Shown here: positions 1 through 9,745 of the stretch, piece by piece
Numbering within the stretch: position 1 is the stretch's first letter
Layout of the letters: every line of letters starts with the position of its first letter
From: Morella rubra
Taxonomy: Eukaryota; Streptophyta; Magnoliopsida; Fagales; Myricaceae
DNA length: 64,000 nt
Assembly (NCBI GenBank): GCA_003952965.2
Contig: CM025854.1
Location: 28,407,364-28,471,363 of the forward strand
Reading direction: 5' to 3'
Notes under the pieces: generated by a model
Told to the model about the DNA's origin: nothing
The model's input: the letters and a program-made list of their open reading frames with translations, nothing else
The model's database searches: none
Translations under genes and position numbers: made by a program

Positions 1-1165
1 AGCCTACAAACATGTAATAAATTAGAGCATACGTAACATAAGAGGAACTTAATGCACAACCTTGAATTAGGGCAAAGCAACTTTCAATTTACAGCTGTGC
101 CTGGGAAAAAGCAAATTCCCTAACACATTAGTTTTCCAAATGGTGTCAAGCACAAATAGTCGTAGAACCACATTGGAGGACAGGGAGGAAGGGGGGAAAA
201 AGAGACAGAGAGAGAGAGACAACTACGCTCTTCCAGTATAGCACCTATTCTGGCAGAACCAATAATACAAAGATTTGTATTTACTAGAGGAATAAATAAG
301 TAAAAAAGCAAATTGATCACATTTTGAAAAGGGCATACTGAAAATAGTTTTATAAATTCATTTGCTGTATGATTTATTTTCTGAGTATTCGACTCATTTT
401 TGTTTTATGTTTTAAATGTCCAGATTTGGAGGGAGACGAGTTTACATGCCATGGGAATTAGATGATGGAATAAATCTAGAGGACCTTAGAATAAGTGCAT
501 TGGTGCACCAAAGTGTTGTTTTGGGATGATATAACTCCTAAGTTTTATTTTTGAAGTTCTTTTAAAGTACCATGAAGTTGAGATTGTTTAAGTTTTAAAT
601 TCCGCAATATTTTCTGATTTTGAGATCCTATTATTTTATTTTGCTTATGTACTTGTTGTGACATTCCTGGCCCTCTCTGGGAAGGGGGTGTTACATCTTT
701 AGATGTACAATGAAAGATGTTTTATGACTTATAAACTCGTACATTCATAAGTGAATACACCAGTGGCACACCAGTGGCCTCACACTGCAAACCCAGTTTA
801 TTGTGGGACAAAGAGATACCACTAAATTAGAAGATGATTGGCTCTCTAAGTGTTTCCCAAACTACCATTATACAATTTGCGTTTAGTTTTATATTTCCTC
901 CAGAAGCAGCAGATATAAGATACCATTTACTTCTAGTCCAAATTATTTTCCCACCTTTCAATTAGAAAAAGGATAAGTCAAAATATGAATTGTGACAGCT
1001 ATCCTCAAATAAACAGGAGTCAAAAACTGAAGCAACTTCTCCAGTTGCCATTTAATCTATCATCAAAGACAATAAACATGTCTAATGCTCATACCAGCTA
1101 AAGAGTACCATCATGAATTATTAACAAAAAGGAGCCTTCAAAATCGACCAGGATAAAACACTCAC
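1..1165 (-). other. intron 2 of the PTPMT1-like gene (partial)
   Basis: No coding exon of the phosphatase could be found here, so this stretch is read as the start of a long intron. It is AT-rich. A segment at about 420-700 has a transposon-like look on the plus strand, but no family could be named. A GA-rich microsatellite-like patch lies near 200-222. Confidence 0.45.
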
Positions 1166-2383
1166 ATGATATAGGGATGTCGGAACCAAAGTCTCATAGG
1201 GCTCATTTAGTGTCACGACTCCACAAACACCAAGCTCCTTTAGGCGGGGAACATCAGTTGGGAATGGAACAGCACCTAACAATACAAACTGAAAATAGGT
1301 ACATTAGAGATCTGGTCCCTACTTCCTACCACACAAATACGTTTCTGATATACAATTTAAAAGAATAACCCCCCCCCCCCCCAAGATACTGCAAAATTAA
1401 CTCTCAAATGCTGAACCTACAAATTTGGAGTCACCATTAAATTATGGTCCTAAAACACATAATGTTCCACAAATAGATCAGAAAAACAAGGCAGAAGGGG
1501 AGTGATGGATGAGACAAAAATACATAACCAAATGTATAAGGGAATTATAATCACCGAATAAAGGACAATTTGACAAACAGAACTTAACCAGCAGTGTACC
1601 AGAGAGAATCCATGAAAAAAGGATGTGTTCAACCTACATCTATGAAAAGTTTGGTAAACCACAGAAACCATCCAAGATATTCCATGAACATACATTGCAT
1701 ACACAGTCAACCAAGCAAGAACTACAATAACACAATTTTAACAGGCCAAGAATATCTAAGAAACAGAAAGAGAAACACGCTAAATGTGAAGCACAGTGAG
1801 ATAATTTTTACATCGTATAGACAGCCAAAAACTTATAGGAACAGAACTAGTACCACAATTACATCTAGAGAAATTAGAAACTACTATAAACACTTGCCAT
1901 CTATGCTAGTAAATGGACAACTGTTTATGATAAGAATAAAACAATAAAAAATTCTGTCTTGTAATCTATTTCATCTTCCTCTACACAAAAACTGACATTC
2001 GCATAAAAGACCGAAATGCAAACTGATTATAATGAAACACAACCGTATAGCCACCGTAGAAAGCAGCAATTTGCTGGCCCAAAATCATTCAACAATCACA
2101 AATATCACATACATCATGTAGCAAAACAACTAGAACCATAAGAAGCAAAACGATATCATACCTCATCCACCTTATCCCACCACCTAAACTCGGCCTGAAT
2201 CTTGTTCCTAAGAACATTGTAGAGCAGTGTCGGATAGAATAGTGCGCGTGCCCCAGCTCCGATCAAAACCCGCTTCGCATCCAAAACAACAACGCTTCCG
2301 CCGCCAACATCGCGATCGCCATCACACAATTTCCCTTCTTCACCACTTTCAACCTCCCCTCCCTTCAATTCCTCAATATACAT
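1166..2383 (-). CDS. PTPMT1: PTPMT1-like dual-specificity phosphatase, 5' part (partial)
   Basis: Two coding exons are visible. Exon 1 is 2383-2162 and begins MYIEELKGGEVE; it carries VLDAKRVLIGAGARALFYP and ends in WWDKVDE before a GTATGA donor. Exon 2 is 1288-1166, from a TTTTCAG acceptor to a GTGAGT donor, and encodes FVLLGAVPFPTDVPRLKELG followed by GVVTLNEPYETLVPTSLYH. This is the N-terminal half of plant PTPMT1-type phosphatases. Family members dephosphorylate phosphatidylglycerophosphate at mitochondria or ER and have been studied as phosphoinositide/PGP phosphatases. The catalytic HCKAGRGRS loop is not in the window, so the remaining exons should lie beyond the left edge after an intron longer than 1.1 kb. 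The start is chosen because MYIEEL is the usual family N-terminus. The acidic insert between MYIEEL and VLDAKR is specific to this copy. Identification is by remembered family sequence; the splice sites are read directly. Confidence 0.85.
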
Positions 2384-3011
2384 AGTCGCAATTCAAATTC
2401 AGCTAACACAATAGTCAGTCACAGCAATTAACCAATTCGAACCAATAACTTAATCACCGAAATCAAATACTTACACAAACCTAATGTCCCCTTCACTCAC
2501 AATCTATAAACCTCAAAGAAACACCCTAAGTTTCCCTCAATTTCTAAATAGATTACATCAGTAATGGAGAAGACCTAGAATTTCTAGAACAAAGAAAAGA
2601 GTGGAGCATCGGGAAAGAGTTTGATCTGGCAAAAAGTGAAATGAGATTTTGAGACATATCATCACTATATTTTCCTAAAGAGGGGTCGATCGGACGGAGA
2701 GAACGAGGGCGGAGACGATGGAAGCGTGATCGGAGACGACGACAGGTTAAACACGGATGGAATCTTTTGGCAGGGAATTGGGATCGAAAGAACCTCAACC
2801 TAACAAAAGAATTTTGCTTCGATGAGAGGGTGGCCACGGTTCTACTCCACCTTTTGCTCCACAAACTCAGAAACAGAAGAGGGGCGGAGACAGAGAGGAA
2901 TAGAAAATAACGTGGAGGGATTGGTGGGAATGGAGTGTTATCCTAACAGCAACGTGAGAGAAAAAGTGTGAAAGTCAATGAATCAATGACACGCTGCACG
3001 ACTTTCAGGAT
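2384..3011 (-). promoter_or_regulatory. 5' UTR and promoter side of the PTPMT1-like gene
   Basis: The start codon at 2383 is preceded on the minus strand by a probable leader with an intron: a GTGTAAGTAT donor-like site near 2475 and a TTAG acceptor just upstream of the ATG. A leader exon probably begins around 2870-2900, where the sequence changes from mixed composition to a promoter-like stretch. The open frame through 2553-2864 is arginine- and serine-rich and resembles no protein I know. The transcription start is inferred. Confidence 0.4.
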
Positions 3012-4011
3012 NNNNNNNNNNNNNNNNNNNNNNNNNNNNNNNNNNNNNNNNNNNNNNNNNNNNNNNNNNNNNNNNNNNNNNNNNNNNNNNNNNNNNNNNN
3101 NNNNNNNNNNNNNNNNNNNNNNNNNNNNNNNNNNNNNNNNNNNNNNNNNNNNNNNNNNNNNNNNNNNNNNNNNNNNNNNNNNNNNNNNNNNNNNNNNNNN
3201 NNNNNNNNNNNNNNNNNNNNNNNNNNNNNNNNNNNNNNNNNNNNNNNNNNNNNNNNNNNNNNNNNNNNNNNNNNNNNNNNNNNNNNNNNNNNNNNNNNNN
3301 NNNNNNNNNNNNNNNNNNNNNNNNNNNNNNNNNNNNNNNNNNNNNNNNNNNNNNNNNNNNNNNNNNNNNNNNNNNNNNNNNNNNNNNNNNNNNNNNNNNN
3401 NNNNNNNNNNNNNNNNNNNNNNNNNNNNNNNNNNNNNNNNNNNNNNNNNNNNNNNNNNNNNNNNNNNNNNNNNNNNNNNNNNNNNNNNNNNNNNNNNNNN
3501 NNNNNNNNNNNNNNNNNNNNNNNNNNNNNNNNNNNNNNNNNNNNNNNNNNNNNNNNNNNNNNNNNNNNNNNNNNNNNNNNNNNNNNNNNNNNNNNNNNNN
3601 NNNNNNNNNNNNNNNNNNNNNNNNNNNNNNNNNNNNNNNNNNNNNNNNNNNNNNNNNNNNNNNNNNNNNNNNNNNNNNNNNNNNNNNNNNNNNNNNNNNN
3701 NNNNNNNNNNNNNNNNNNNNNNNNNNNNNNNNNNNNNNNNNNNNNNNNNNNNNNNNNNNNNNNNNNNNNNNNNNNNNNNNNNNNNNNNNNNNNNNNNNNN
3801 NNNNNNNNNNNNNNNNNNNNNNNNNNNNNNNNNNNNNNNNNNNNNNNNNNNNNNNNNNNNNNNNNNNNNNNNNNNNNNNNNNNNNNNNNNNNNNNNNNNN
3901 NNNNNNNNNNNNNNNNNNNNNNNNNNNNNNNNNNNNNNNNNNNNNNNNNNNNNNNNNNNNNNNNNNNNNNNNNNNNNNNNNNNNNNNNNNNNNNNNNNNN
4001 NNNNNNNNNNN
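3012..4011. other. assembly gap of exactly 1000 N
   Basis: An uninterrupted run of 1000 undetermined bases. The round length suggests a placeholder gap of unknown true size. Any reading frame crossing it is meaningless. Confidence 0.99.
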
Positions 4012-4440
4012 TAGAGATCTAAAAAAATGACTGAGGTCGAAATTGAGAGGTGTGCTTGACCTCTGAACGAGCTCCCCCTTTTATAGTTGAGGAGAACCCA
4101 AGATTTGGCCGAAAAATTCATTACAAAATCTTGAAACTGATGTCCTTTTGAAATCCCCCATAAAACATGATAACTCATATTATTTATGAAGAATCTTCGA
4201 GATATTTGCAAAGGAGTCGAATAGGCTTCGAAATCTAGGCCAAAAGAGGTGTAACGGGAGAGAAAATGAAGAGAGAGAGAGTGATTTATGAGAGAGAGAG
4301 AAACTGGTCGGCGAAAAGCCATGTAACTGCTGCAAAACTCGAGAATTAGGGCTGAGGAAGAAGAAGAGTCGAAACGCAACGTTTTACAAAAAATCAAACC
4401 GGGCGAAAAGAAGTTTAAATATTAACTACTCCCACCATTT
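4012..4440 (-). other. unassigned promoter-like sequence beside the gap
   Basis: On the minus strand a TATA-like ACTATAAAAGGGGGAGC lies at about 4073-4089 and leads toward the gap. Upstream of it are CT-rich patches (about 4268-4310). This could be the promoter of a gene, or the terminal repeat of a retroelement whose body fell in the gap. No coding similarity was recognised, so neither reading is secure. Confidence 0.25.
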
Positions 4441-4451
4441 TAACCACGCGA

Positions 4452-4542
4452 GCGCATGGCTCCAGTGGTTTGCTCGCCCTTTACCTCTCACGGCACTGAG
4501 GTTCGAATCCTCTCTCGCCCCTTTTTTTTTTTTTTTTTTTTT
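4452..4542 (+). mobile_element. short tRNA-derived SINE-like element
   Basis: A box-A-like TGGCTCCAGTGG (4457-4468) is followed by a box-B GGTTCGAATCC (4500-4510), spaced as in an RNA polymerase III promoter. The body ends CTCGCCCC and runs into a 22-nt poly-T (4521-4542), then an A run. The unit is only about 90 bp, shorter than most plant SINEs, and no clear target-site duplication was found. A degraded tRNA pseudogene is the alternative. A mature tRNA fold is not evident because the 3' acceptor strand does not pair with the start. Confidence 0.55.
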
Positions 4543-4560
4543 AAAAAAAACTGGTATCAC

Positions 4561-4652
4561 ACTCTGAGCTGTGCTAGGAAAGCGGCACAAAGATCCAAGA
4601 AGAGAATTTGTGGGCCATTGACCCTTTGGAGATCAAGCAGATACTTATCCTC
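4561..4652 (-). pseudogene. exact 92-bp copy of the terminal SnRK1 exon
   Basis: Positions 4561-4652 match 11117-11208 base for base, in the same orientation. In the parent gene this segment encodes the SnRK1 catalytic-subunit tail (EDKYLLDLQRV through FLDLCAAFLAQLRV). The copy starts inside the exon and stops two codons before the stop codon, so it is neither a clean exon nor a spliced retrocopy. It sits just after the poly-T/poly-A end of the SINE-like element and about 550 bp from the assembly gap. It has no splice acceptor or surrounding kinase exons and cannot be functional as it stands. It may be filler DNA from break repair, a very recent duplication, or an assembly artefact. Confidence 0.9.
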
Positions 4653-5329
4653 ATAAGGCATAAAGCAGCGCAATCCCGACACATGGGTCCCTTGCGCTGA
4701 ACTTTCCATCGGCTACTGATATTTGGTTCCAGGCCAAAATTTCTTAAAGCCATTTACATCATTTCACACTCTCCTTTATTTCGAGTAGGCCCGCTGCATC
4801 AACTTTATGCGAAATTTTTAATGTGAGGACAAAGGCAACGATCTCAAGTCACTGGACGGTCTTAATTGGCTTTTTTTGATGATTCGACCTCTCATAATAA
4901 AAGTGAATTAATGACTCAAAAGTTTCTCCGATCTTGTAGATAAGTACAAAGATCAGAATATGATATCTAACCCTTGAAATTTGAGAATTGAGAGTCACTC
5001 GTTAATAGAAATTGAAATTCATTTAACTAGTAACGTACAGTAGATTCTTTTCCTAAAATAGGGGACTAGATGACTATTCTTTGTGGATAAATGACTTCTT
5101 GTGTCACAGTGATCCTTCCAGAAATTCACAATTGAGTAAAATAGGTTCACGTGAATCATGTGTGTAGGTCGTATTTATCACTCTCGTCATAAAGCAAACA
5201 CATGAATATATTGTTCTTTTTTGCTCAAAATAAAGGTGCCTTTTGCTTTGGATGCTATTGTGATTATGGGTGTTATCAAATTAAGAAGATTTCCAACCCT
5301 TTACTATTTACACGTGTCACGGCCAAGTA
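4653..5329. other. intergenic sequence, no gene seen
   Basis: AT-rich DNA without a convincing reading frame, RNA gene or repeat structure. Confidence 0.5.
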
Positions 5330-5407
5330 CAAATTCACACACGCTTGAATGGACTATAAATAGCATTGTAGGAGAGAAATAGTTGTTAATACAATCTAAT
5401 CACCAAC
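5330..5407 (+). promoter_or_regulatory. core promoter and leader of the Cys-rich peptide gene
   Basis: A TATA box (CTATAAATAG, about 5350-5359) lies about 50 bp before the ATG at 5408. The block containing ACGGCCAAG, TTCACACACGCTTGAATGG and the TATA region is repeated almost unchanged at about 7098-7170 ahead of the second copy. The promoter was therefore duplicated together with the coding part. Confidence 0.7.
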
Positions 5408-6202
5408 ATGAAGGTCATTCTCATTATTTTCGTTCTCTTGGCTTTTGTCCTTTTCTCGTCCTCTTCAATTGGAGCTCGGGAATTGGCGCAGACTGGTGAG
5501 ATCTAGCACCATATATATCAATGTTCTGTAAACCACTTTTAATGTTCCAAACAATCCAAACAAAAGCTTTTTCTACCCAAGAATTTGCTGCTACTTTTGA
5601 ATATTATCCTCTAAATTATTTATTTAAGAGATCGAGAACATTCTGTACGTCATCAGTTTTTCTGCATGCAATGGTTATATATAATTTGCGATAGACAAAT
5701 TCGAATCATTTTAAGTCTTACACACGTTACTATACAATTTCCATTTGTTCTTATTTTGAACTTTTCATAGAGATAACTGCAGCTTTTAACGCGTATTGGT
5801 TGCTGATATATTCAATATATAGTTTTGGCGGAAAATAAATATGCCGGTGAGATCCATACGGAAAGAGGATCCATCAATATTGTAGTTGGGGTATATAGAT
5901 ATATATCGGGATTAAAATCATTGGTTTTGTGCTGTTTTCGGGGCATATTAGTTTCTAACAATGTTTAACCTGAAAAAGAGGAGGTTAATTACTTCGTCAT
6001 TTTTTATGCAGATGCTGTCTATGCCAAAGATCCAAAAAAAAACGATCCAAATCCAAATCGGCCATCGGTGCCGTTTGGAGCAATATGCGGAAGGCCTAGC
6101 GATCCCCAGTATGCCAAATGCATTACGTCTAGATCAAAGCCGGGCCCCAAGTGTAAGGGAAAGAGTGCATATAAGCGCTGCAAGCCGCCTCAAACACCTT
6201 AA
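5408..6202 (+). CDS. small secreted four-cysteine peptide, two exons
   Basis: Exon 1 is 5408-5495 and exon 2 is 6012-6202, joined by a 516-bp GT-AG intron in phase 1. The product is 92 aa. Residues 1-23 (MKVILIIFVLLAFVLF... then SIGA) form a clear signal peptide. A short acidic/neutral propeptide-like stretch follows, with KDPKKNDPNPNRP. The basic C-terminal part has four cysteines: AICGRP, AKCITSR, PKCKGKS and YKRCKPP. The C-x9-C-x10-C-x8-C spacing does not match defensins, LTPs, RALFs or snakins as I remember them, so no family is claimed. The size, signal peptide, basic mature part and single phase-1 intron after the secretion signal suggest an apoplastic peptide (signalling or antimicrobial). 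A TATA box and a duplicated promoter support real expression. The partner gene at 7203 is decayed. Confidence 0.75.
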
Positions 6203-7089
6203 ACAAGTAGTCCACACGTGCTGCTATCAGGTCGACTAAATAGATGTAAGCTAGGAGTGTGGCCAGTGGGGATCATGTCTCTTATTATAAATAAGAGGAG
6301 CGTCAGAGAATAAATTAGCTTTGGTTTGTATGGAGTCTGGGCTGACTTTGCATGCAGTTCTGTGGTAATTTATATATGTAAAACTGTGTGTAGTTTGATA
6401 TGATGTGTGCGAATAAAAACTGAACAAAAACTGACTCCTTAGGTCAGTTTTGCTGCCTAATTCTCTGATCGGGATTCCTCTCAAGAAATTATGATAGTAG
6501 ATTATGGTAAGAACTTTGAGTTGCTGAAATTATTTGCAGTTATAATATAGTTGGAATATTATTGAAGTAACATTTTCATGAACATTATGCAACGACTTCC
6601 TAAATGAATAATCAAGATGATCATACAGAGGATAATTCTGGGTTAACGAAAAAGAAAAAGGAAAACCTTAACCTTTATTAATATAAATAGGTCCAAATGA
6701 AAGAAGAATTAGTCGGCAATCTCATCATATTACCCGGAAAAATATGTTTAATCATCCCAATTAAAACAGTGAGATTCAATCAAACTTTATAAATTCAGAG
6801 ACTTGTGAGCACGTGATCATACTGTGATGATCTTAGTCCATTGTTATAGTTGTCGATGCAATTAATACATACATGCATATATTCACATATGAATTTTTTA
6901 AAAATATTATATATATATATATATATATCGTTAAAGGCATATTATTTGCTGTGGTGGGTGGTGGGGAAGAGTAAAGTTCACAAAACAAAAATACTACTTC
7001 TTACAGGCAGATTTTGAAAACTTGAAAGAAAATGGGCTTCTGTTAGAAACACATGAATTTGTCCTCTCTTCCAATGTATATTATACGTA
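6203..7089. other. 3' flank of the peptide gene and intergenic DNA
   Basis: The first about 180 bp are the likely 3' UTR (AATAAATTAG near 6311). A related copy of this 3' block occurs at about 9628-9745. A (TA)n tract lies at about 6908-6928. No other gene was seen. Confidence 0.5.
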
Positions 7090-7097
7090 CACACGTA

Positions 7098-7401
7098 CGT
7101 GCCACGGCCAAGCAAAAATTCACACACGCTTGAATGGAATATAAACAGGAGTACTGTAGGAGGGAAATGATTAACATGAGAATCCAATCACCAGACGCCA
7201 ACATGAAGGTCATCCTCGTTATTTTCATTCTCTTTGCTTCCGTTCTTTTCTCGCCCTCCTCAATTGGAGCTCGCTAAGGCTGGTGAGAGACGAATAAGTA
7301 GACCATGCGGAAAGCCTACTGATAGAGGGTATGTCATATGCTCAGGTAAACTAAAGCCGCGCGCTAGGTGCAGGGGCACCTACTGCAAGAAGCTGCCTTA
7401 G
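7098..7401 (+). pseudogene. decayed tandem copy of the Cys-rich peptide gene
   Basis: The promoter block (about 7098-7170), leader and signal peptide (ATG at 7203, MKVILVIFILFASVLFSP) parallel the gene at 5408. The coding sequence then meets a stop directly after the SIGAR signal-peptide end. The old donor region (GGTGAG) is joined straight to a Cys-rich segment without the 500-bp intron, as though a deletion had run from inside the intron into exon 2. The segment to the TAG at 7399-7401 still reads RPCGKPTDRGYVIC, ARCRGTYCKKLP, with five Cys including the four family positions plus minor shifts. It could be expressed only through an unusual splice or start, so pseudogene is the best call. 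The coding part is 7203-7401. Confidence 0.65.
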
Positions 7402-7590
7402 GGTCTGTTTGTTTGTAAAATATTTGAGAGGTTAAAATTTTAGGGTATTAGGTTTGGTGAAGAGAGAGATGATTTTAATATTTATAATAATAAAAAGTAA
7501 TGATTTGATGGGAAAGATTATATTATAATTTTTTTTTATTATGTTAAAATTTTAAAAAGCCTAAAATTTTGATTTACAAACACTCGCTTA
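7402..7590. mobile_element. MITE-like insertion with GTTTGT-type inverted ends
   Basis: About 190 bp of AT-rich DNA. Its left end GGTCTGTTTGTTTGTAAA and right end (read in reverse: TAAGCGAGTGTTTGTAAAT) are imperfect inverted repeats. It splits the 3' UTR of the decayed peptide copy: the sequence resumes with ACCTCAAACAAGTCC, which matches the intact gene just after its stop. The end sequence resembles hAT-type MITEs, but the target duplication is unclear (CTTAG/CTTAAG). Confidence 0.6.
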
Positions 7591-7639
7591 AGACCTCAAA
7601 CAAGTCCTGCTGCTACCAGGACAACTAAATAGGAAGCTA

Positions 7640-8030
7640 GAGTAGTGTTGTACATGGGTCAAGTCAAATCGATTTCGGTCGGATCGATGAGTCACATGTC
7701 GATTACTCAACCTGACCCACCACATACGAACCGATTGTGATGGACGATTGAACCCGGCCTTCATCAGGCGGGTCGAGTTTGGTCGGACTGGATTTATGAA
7801 AAGGATTATTCTTTGAGGCTTTGGGCTACACAAGTTAGGCTTCACGTGTTTTGCTTTTTTCCTAACTTTCTTTTTTTTTTTTTTTTCTTTGGGCTTCACT
7901 TTTCCAGTAATTTCCTTCCTTAGTATTATTGTGCTTCACTTTTTTTACTTTTTTTCCTAACTTTTGTTGCTTTGGGCTTCCATTTTTCAATAATTTCCTT
8001 CCTTAGTTTAATTAATTTCTTTATTGATGA
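7640..8030. repeat. probable transposon-derived DNA with internal duplication
   Basis: A stretch rich in GGTCGG/GACCC motifs (7650-7790), of a type common in plant DNA-transposon termini, is followed by two copies of a pyrimidine-rich unit (about 7849-7925 and 7938-8006). The units share TTTCCTAACTTT, TTTGGGCTTC and AATTTCCTTCCTTAG. No coding capacity is visible and the family is not assigned. Confidence 0.4.
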
Positions 8031-8986
8031 AAGGTCATGTCCATACCGAACATTGCAATCATCGTGATGCTATGGATTTCTAACTCTACCGTACAAGGCT
8101 CTCTCCTCGGCACTCTTCTCTACCTCCCTCTTTGCTATCCTTCTCTCTACCCGTTGCAGAAGCATCAACCTGTACTTTCTCCATTACGGTACTAAAACCA
8201 GGAATTGTCTGGTCCAATTTGTTGTAAACTTTAACGCTATAAGGTTACAAAAAATCTTATACAACCTCTGCGAGAAAAGAAACCATTAAGGGTTAACTAG
8301 ATTAGAGGCATGTGTACTAATCAGACCCAGACTTCCAAATAGAGAACCCTAAAGGAAAGGATTTAGGCCAATTCCATTGGAATTTCATTATACTTATTCG
8401 GACTTGACAAAAAGGGAATCCTATGAGAATGCCATATCAGTCATGTTGATTAAGCAAGCAGCAATATCAAGTAATTGACTCTTACAATTTTTCTGTTTCA
8501 AGAGTATCAAGCAGGAACATTTGAAATGGTATCTGCCTCCCATATGACAATAGCATCAATTTGATGACTAGTTCTCAGCATGCAAACAACATTTAAAATG
8601 GACGTGCGTGATAAAGATAGTTAATAAAACATTGATCCTCATATATCAAAGCCACCACCATCATGAAACAAACCATTGTGCCATTCCTTTTTCTAAGAAG
8701 GTCCAATAAATTACTGATTATGACTTACATAAATTGCTATCCTTAGCTCCCATATCTCTAATCTGCCTGTCTTTCCTTTAACAGAAGATTAAGAGAATTT
8801 ATTTTCAGAAGACAGAATGGTATACCATTGGCCAGTTGCTTCCTCTATGCATTGAAAAACCATTCATATGTCACCAGTGGGATGTAAAAAATAAGAAAAA
8901 TGTGAAAAACTACTGCACAGACATACCTACGATATTTTGGTATGTGTTTATTTGGCATGTGGTCCTCTTCCAAAATTGTGGCCAGT
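8031..8986. other. intergenic sequence, no gene seen
   Basis: AT-rich DNA. Short frames on the minus strand show no family resemblance. Nothing else was recognised. Confidence 0.45.
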
Positions 8987-9156
8987 TCAAAGGGAACAGG
9001 GCATGACTAAGAATTTTAAATCATGTCTCTTACTCTCTATAGCCTCTTCTTGGAGCTGCTTATAAGTTTTCTCCTCATGTCCTTTGAGAGGAATCCAAGG
9101 AGGTATACCTTTTTGTAGTTTGTGAAGAAAAGATGATGAGGCAGCACCCAGTTTAA
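8987..9156 (-). pseudogene. possible orphan terminal exon of unknown gene
   Basis: After a plausible acceptor (CATCAG) the minus strand reads KLGAASSSFLHKLQKG, IPPWIPLKGHEEKTYKQLQE, then a basic run and a TGA at 8989-8987. The amino-acid texture (HKLQKGIPPWIPLKGHEEKT) looks like conserved protein, not random translation, but I cannot name the family. No neighbouring exon was found on either side. It may be a gene fragment carried by the transposon-like DNA that separates the two peptide 3' UTR pieces. Confidence 0.3.
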
Positions 9157-9627
9157 CTGATGATCATTGTATGCAGTCAGCCAACAATCTGTAGTAAACA
9201 AAATACAAAGCTATATATTGCACATGCAGAACATTGAAACATCTTCAGGTTGCTCAAAAAACCAAAAACTCAGGGTTGCCCATCCACCGCTCATGATAAC
9301 TTCACGAGGACAACAACATTAACATAATGTACAAAAATTAAAGCCATGCCATCTCCATTGTCCATTGTTCAAACCTATCGGTGGCCTCTTTTGAGTTTTG
9401 ATTCAACCTACAGAAAAGTATATCATTCATAACTACCACTATTGGTGAAAAAAAGATTGAGACCTAAAAACAACACCCCAACCAAACATCTACAGCCTAA
9501 ATAAAGGACTCGTAGACTCGCAGTAGAAGATAAGTCACATCATTTCGAAAAAGTGAAGAAAATAGATACCCGTAAAAAACAAAACAAAACAATGACTCTC
9601 TAAATACCCTCATGTACAGCCCTAGCC

Positions 9628-9745
9628 AAGGAGTGTGGTGTGGGAATCATGCTGGATAAGAGGAGCGCCCAAGAATAAATTAGCTTCGGTTTGGTATGGA
9701 GCCTGGGCTGGCTTTGCGCGCACGATATGTGGTAATATTTTTTCT
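9628..9745 (+). pseudogene. 3'-UTR relic of the Cys-rich peptide family
   Basis: This segment (GGAGTGTGG, ATAAGAGGAGCG, AGAATAAATTAGCTT, GGTTTGGTATGGAGCCTGGG and GGTAATATT) parallels the 3' flank of the intact gene at about 6253-6375. Either it is the remains of a third gene copy, or it is the far half of the 3' UTR of the copy at 7203, pushed away by about 2 kb of inserted DNA (7640-9620). The second reading fits because the 7203 copy's UTR breaks off near the matching point. Confidence 0.6.

Noticed and set aside
420-720. Transposon-like stretch near the left edge, considered as a retroelement end
   Set aside because: No domain, terminal repeat or primer site could be shown, so no element is called.
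1450-1947. Opposed open frames in the first intron of the phosphatase gene
   Set aside because: Lie inside a well-supported intron and have random-looking composition.
2553-2864. Arg/Ser-rich minus-strand frame
   Set aside because: Lies in the expected leader of the phosphatase gene, has low-complexity composition and no recognisable domain.
2943-4397. Long minus-strand reading frame across the gap region
   Set aside because: Most of it is undetermined bases; the readable ends show no protein family and the openness is an artefact of N.
4452-4542. Considered as a functional tRNA gene
   Set aside because: Box A and B are present but no acceptor-stem pairing or anticodon arm could be formed convincingly.
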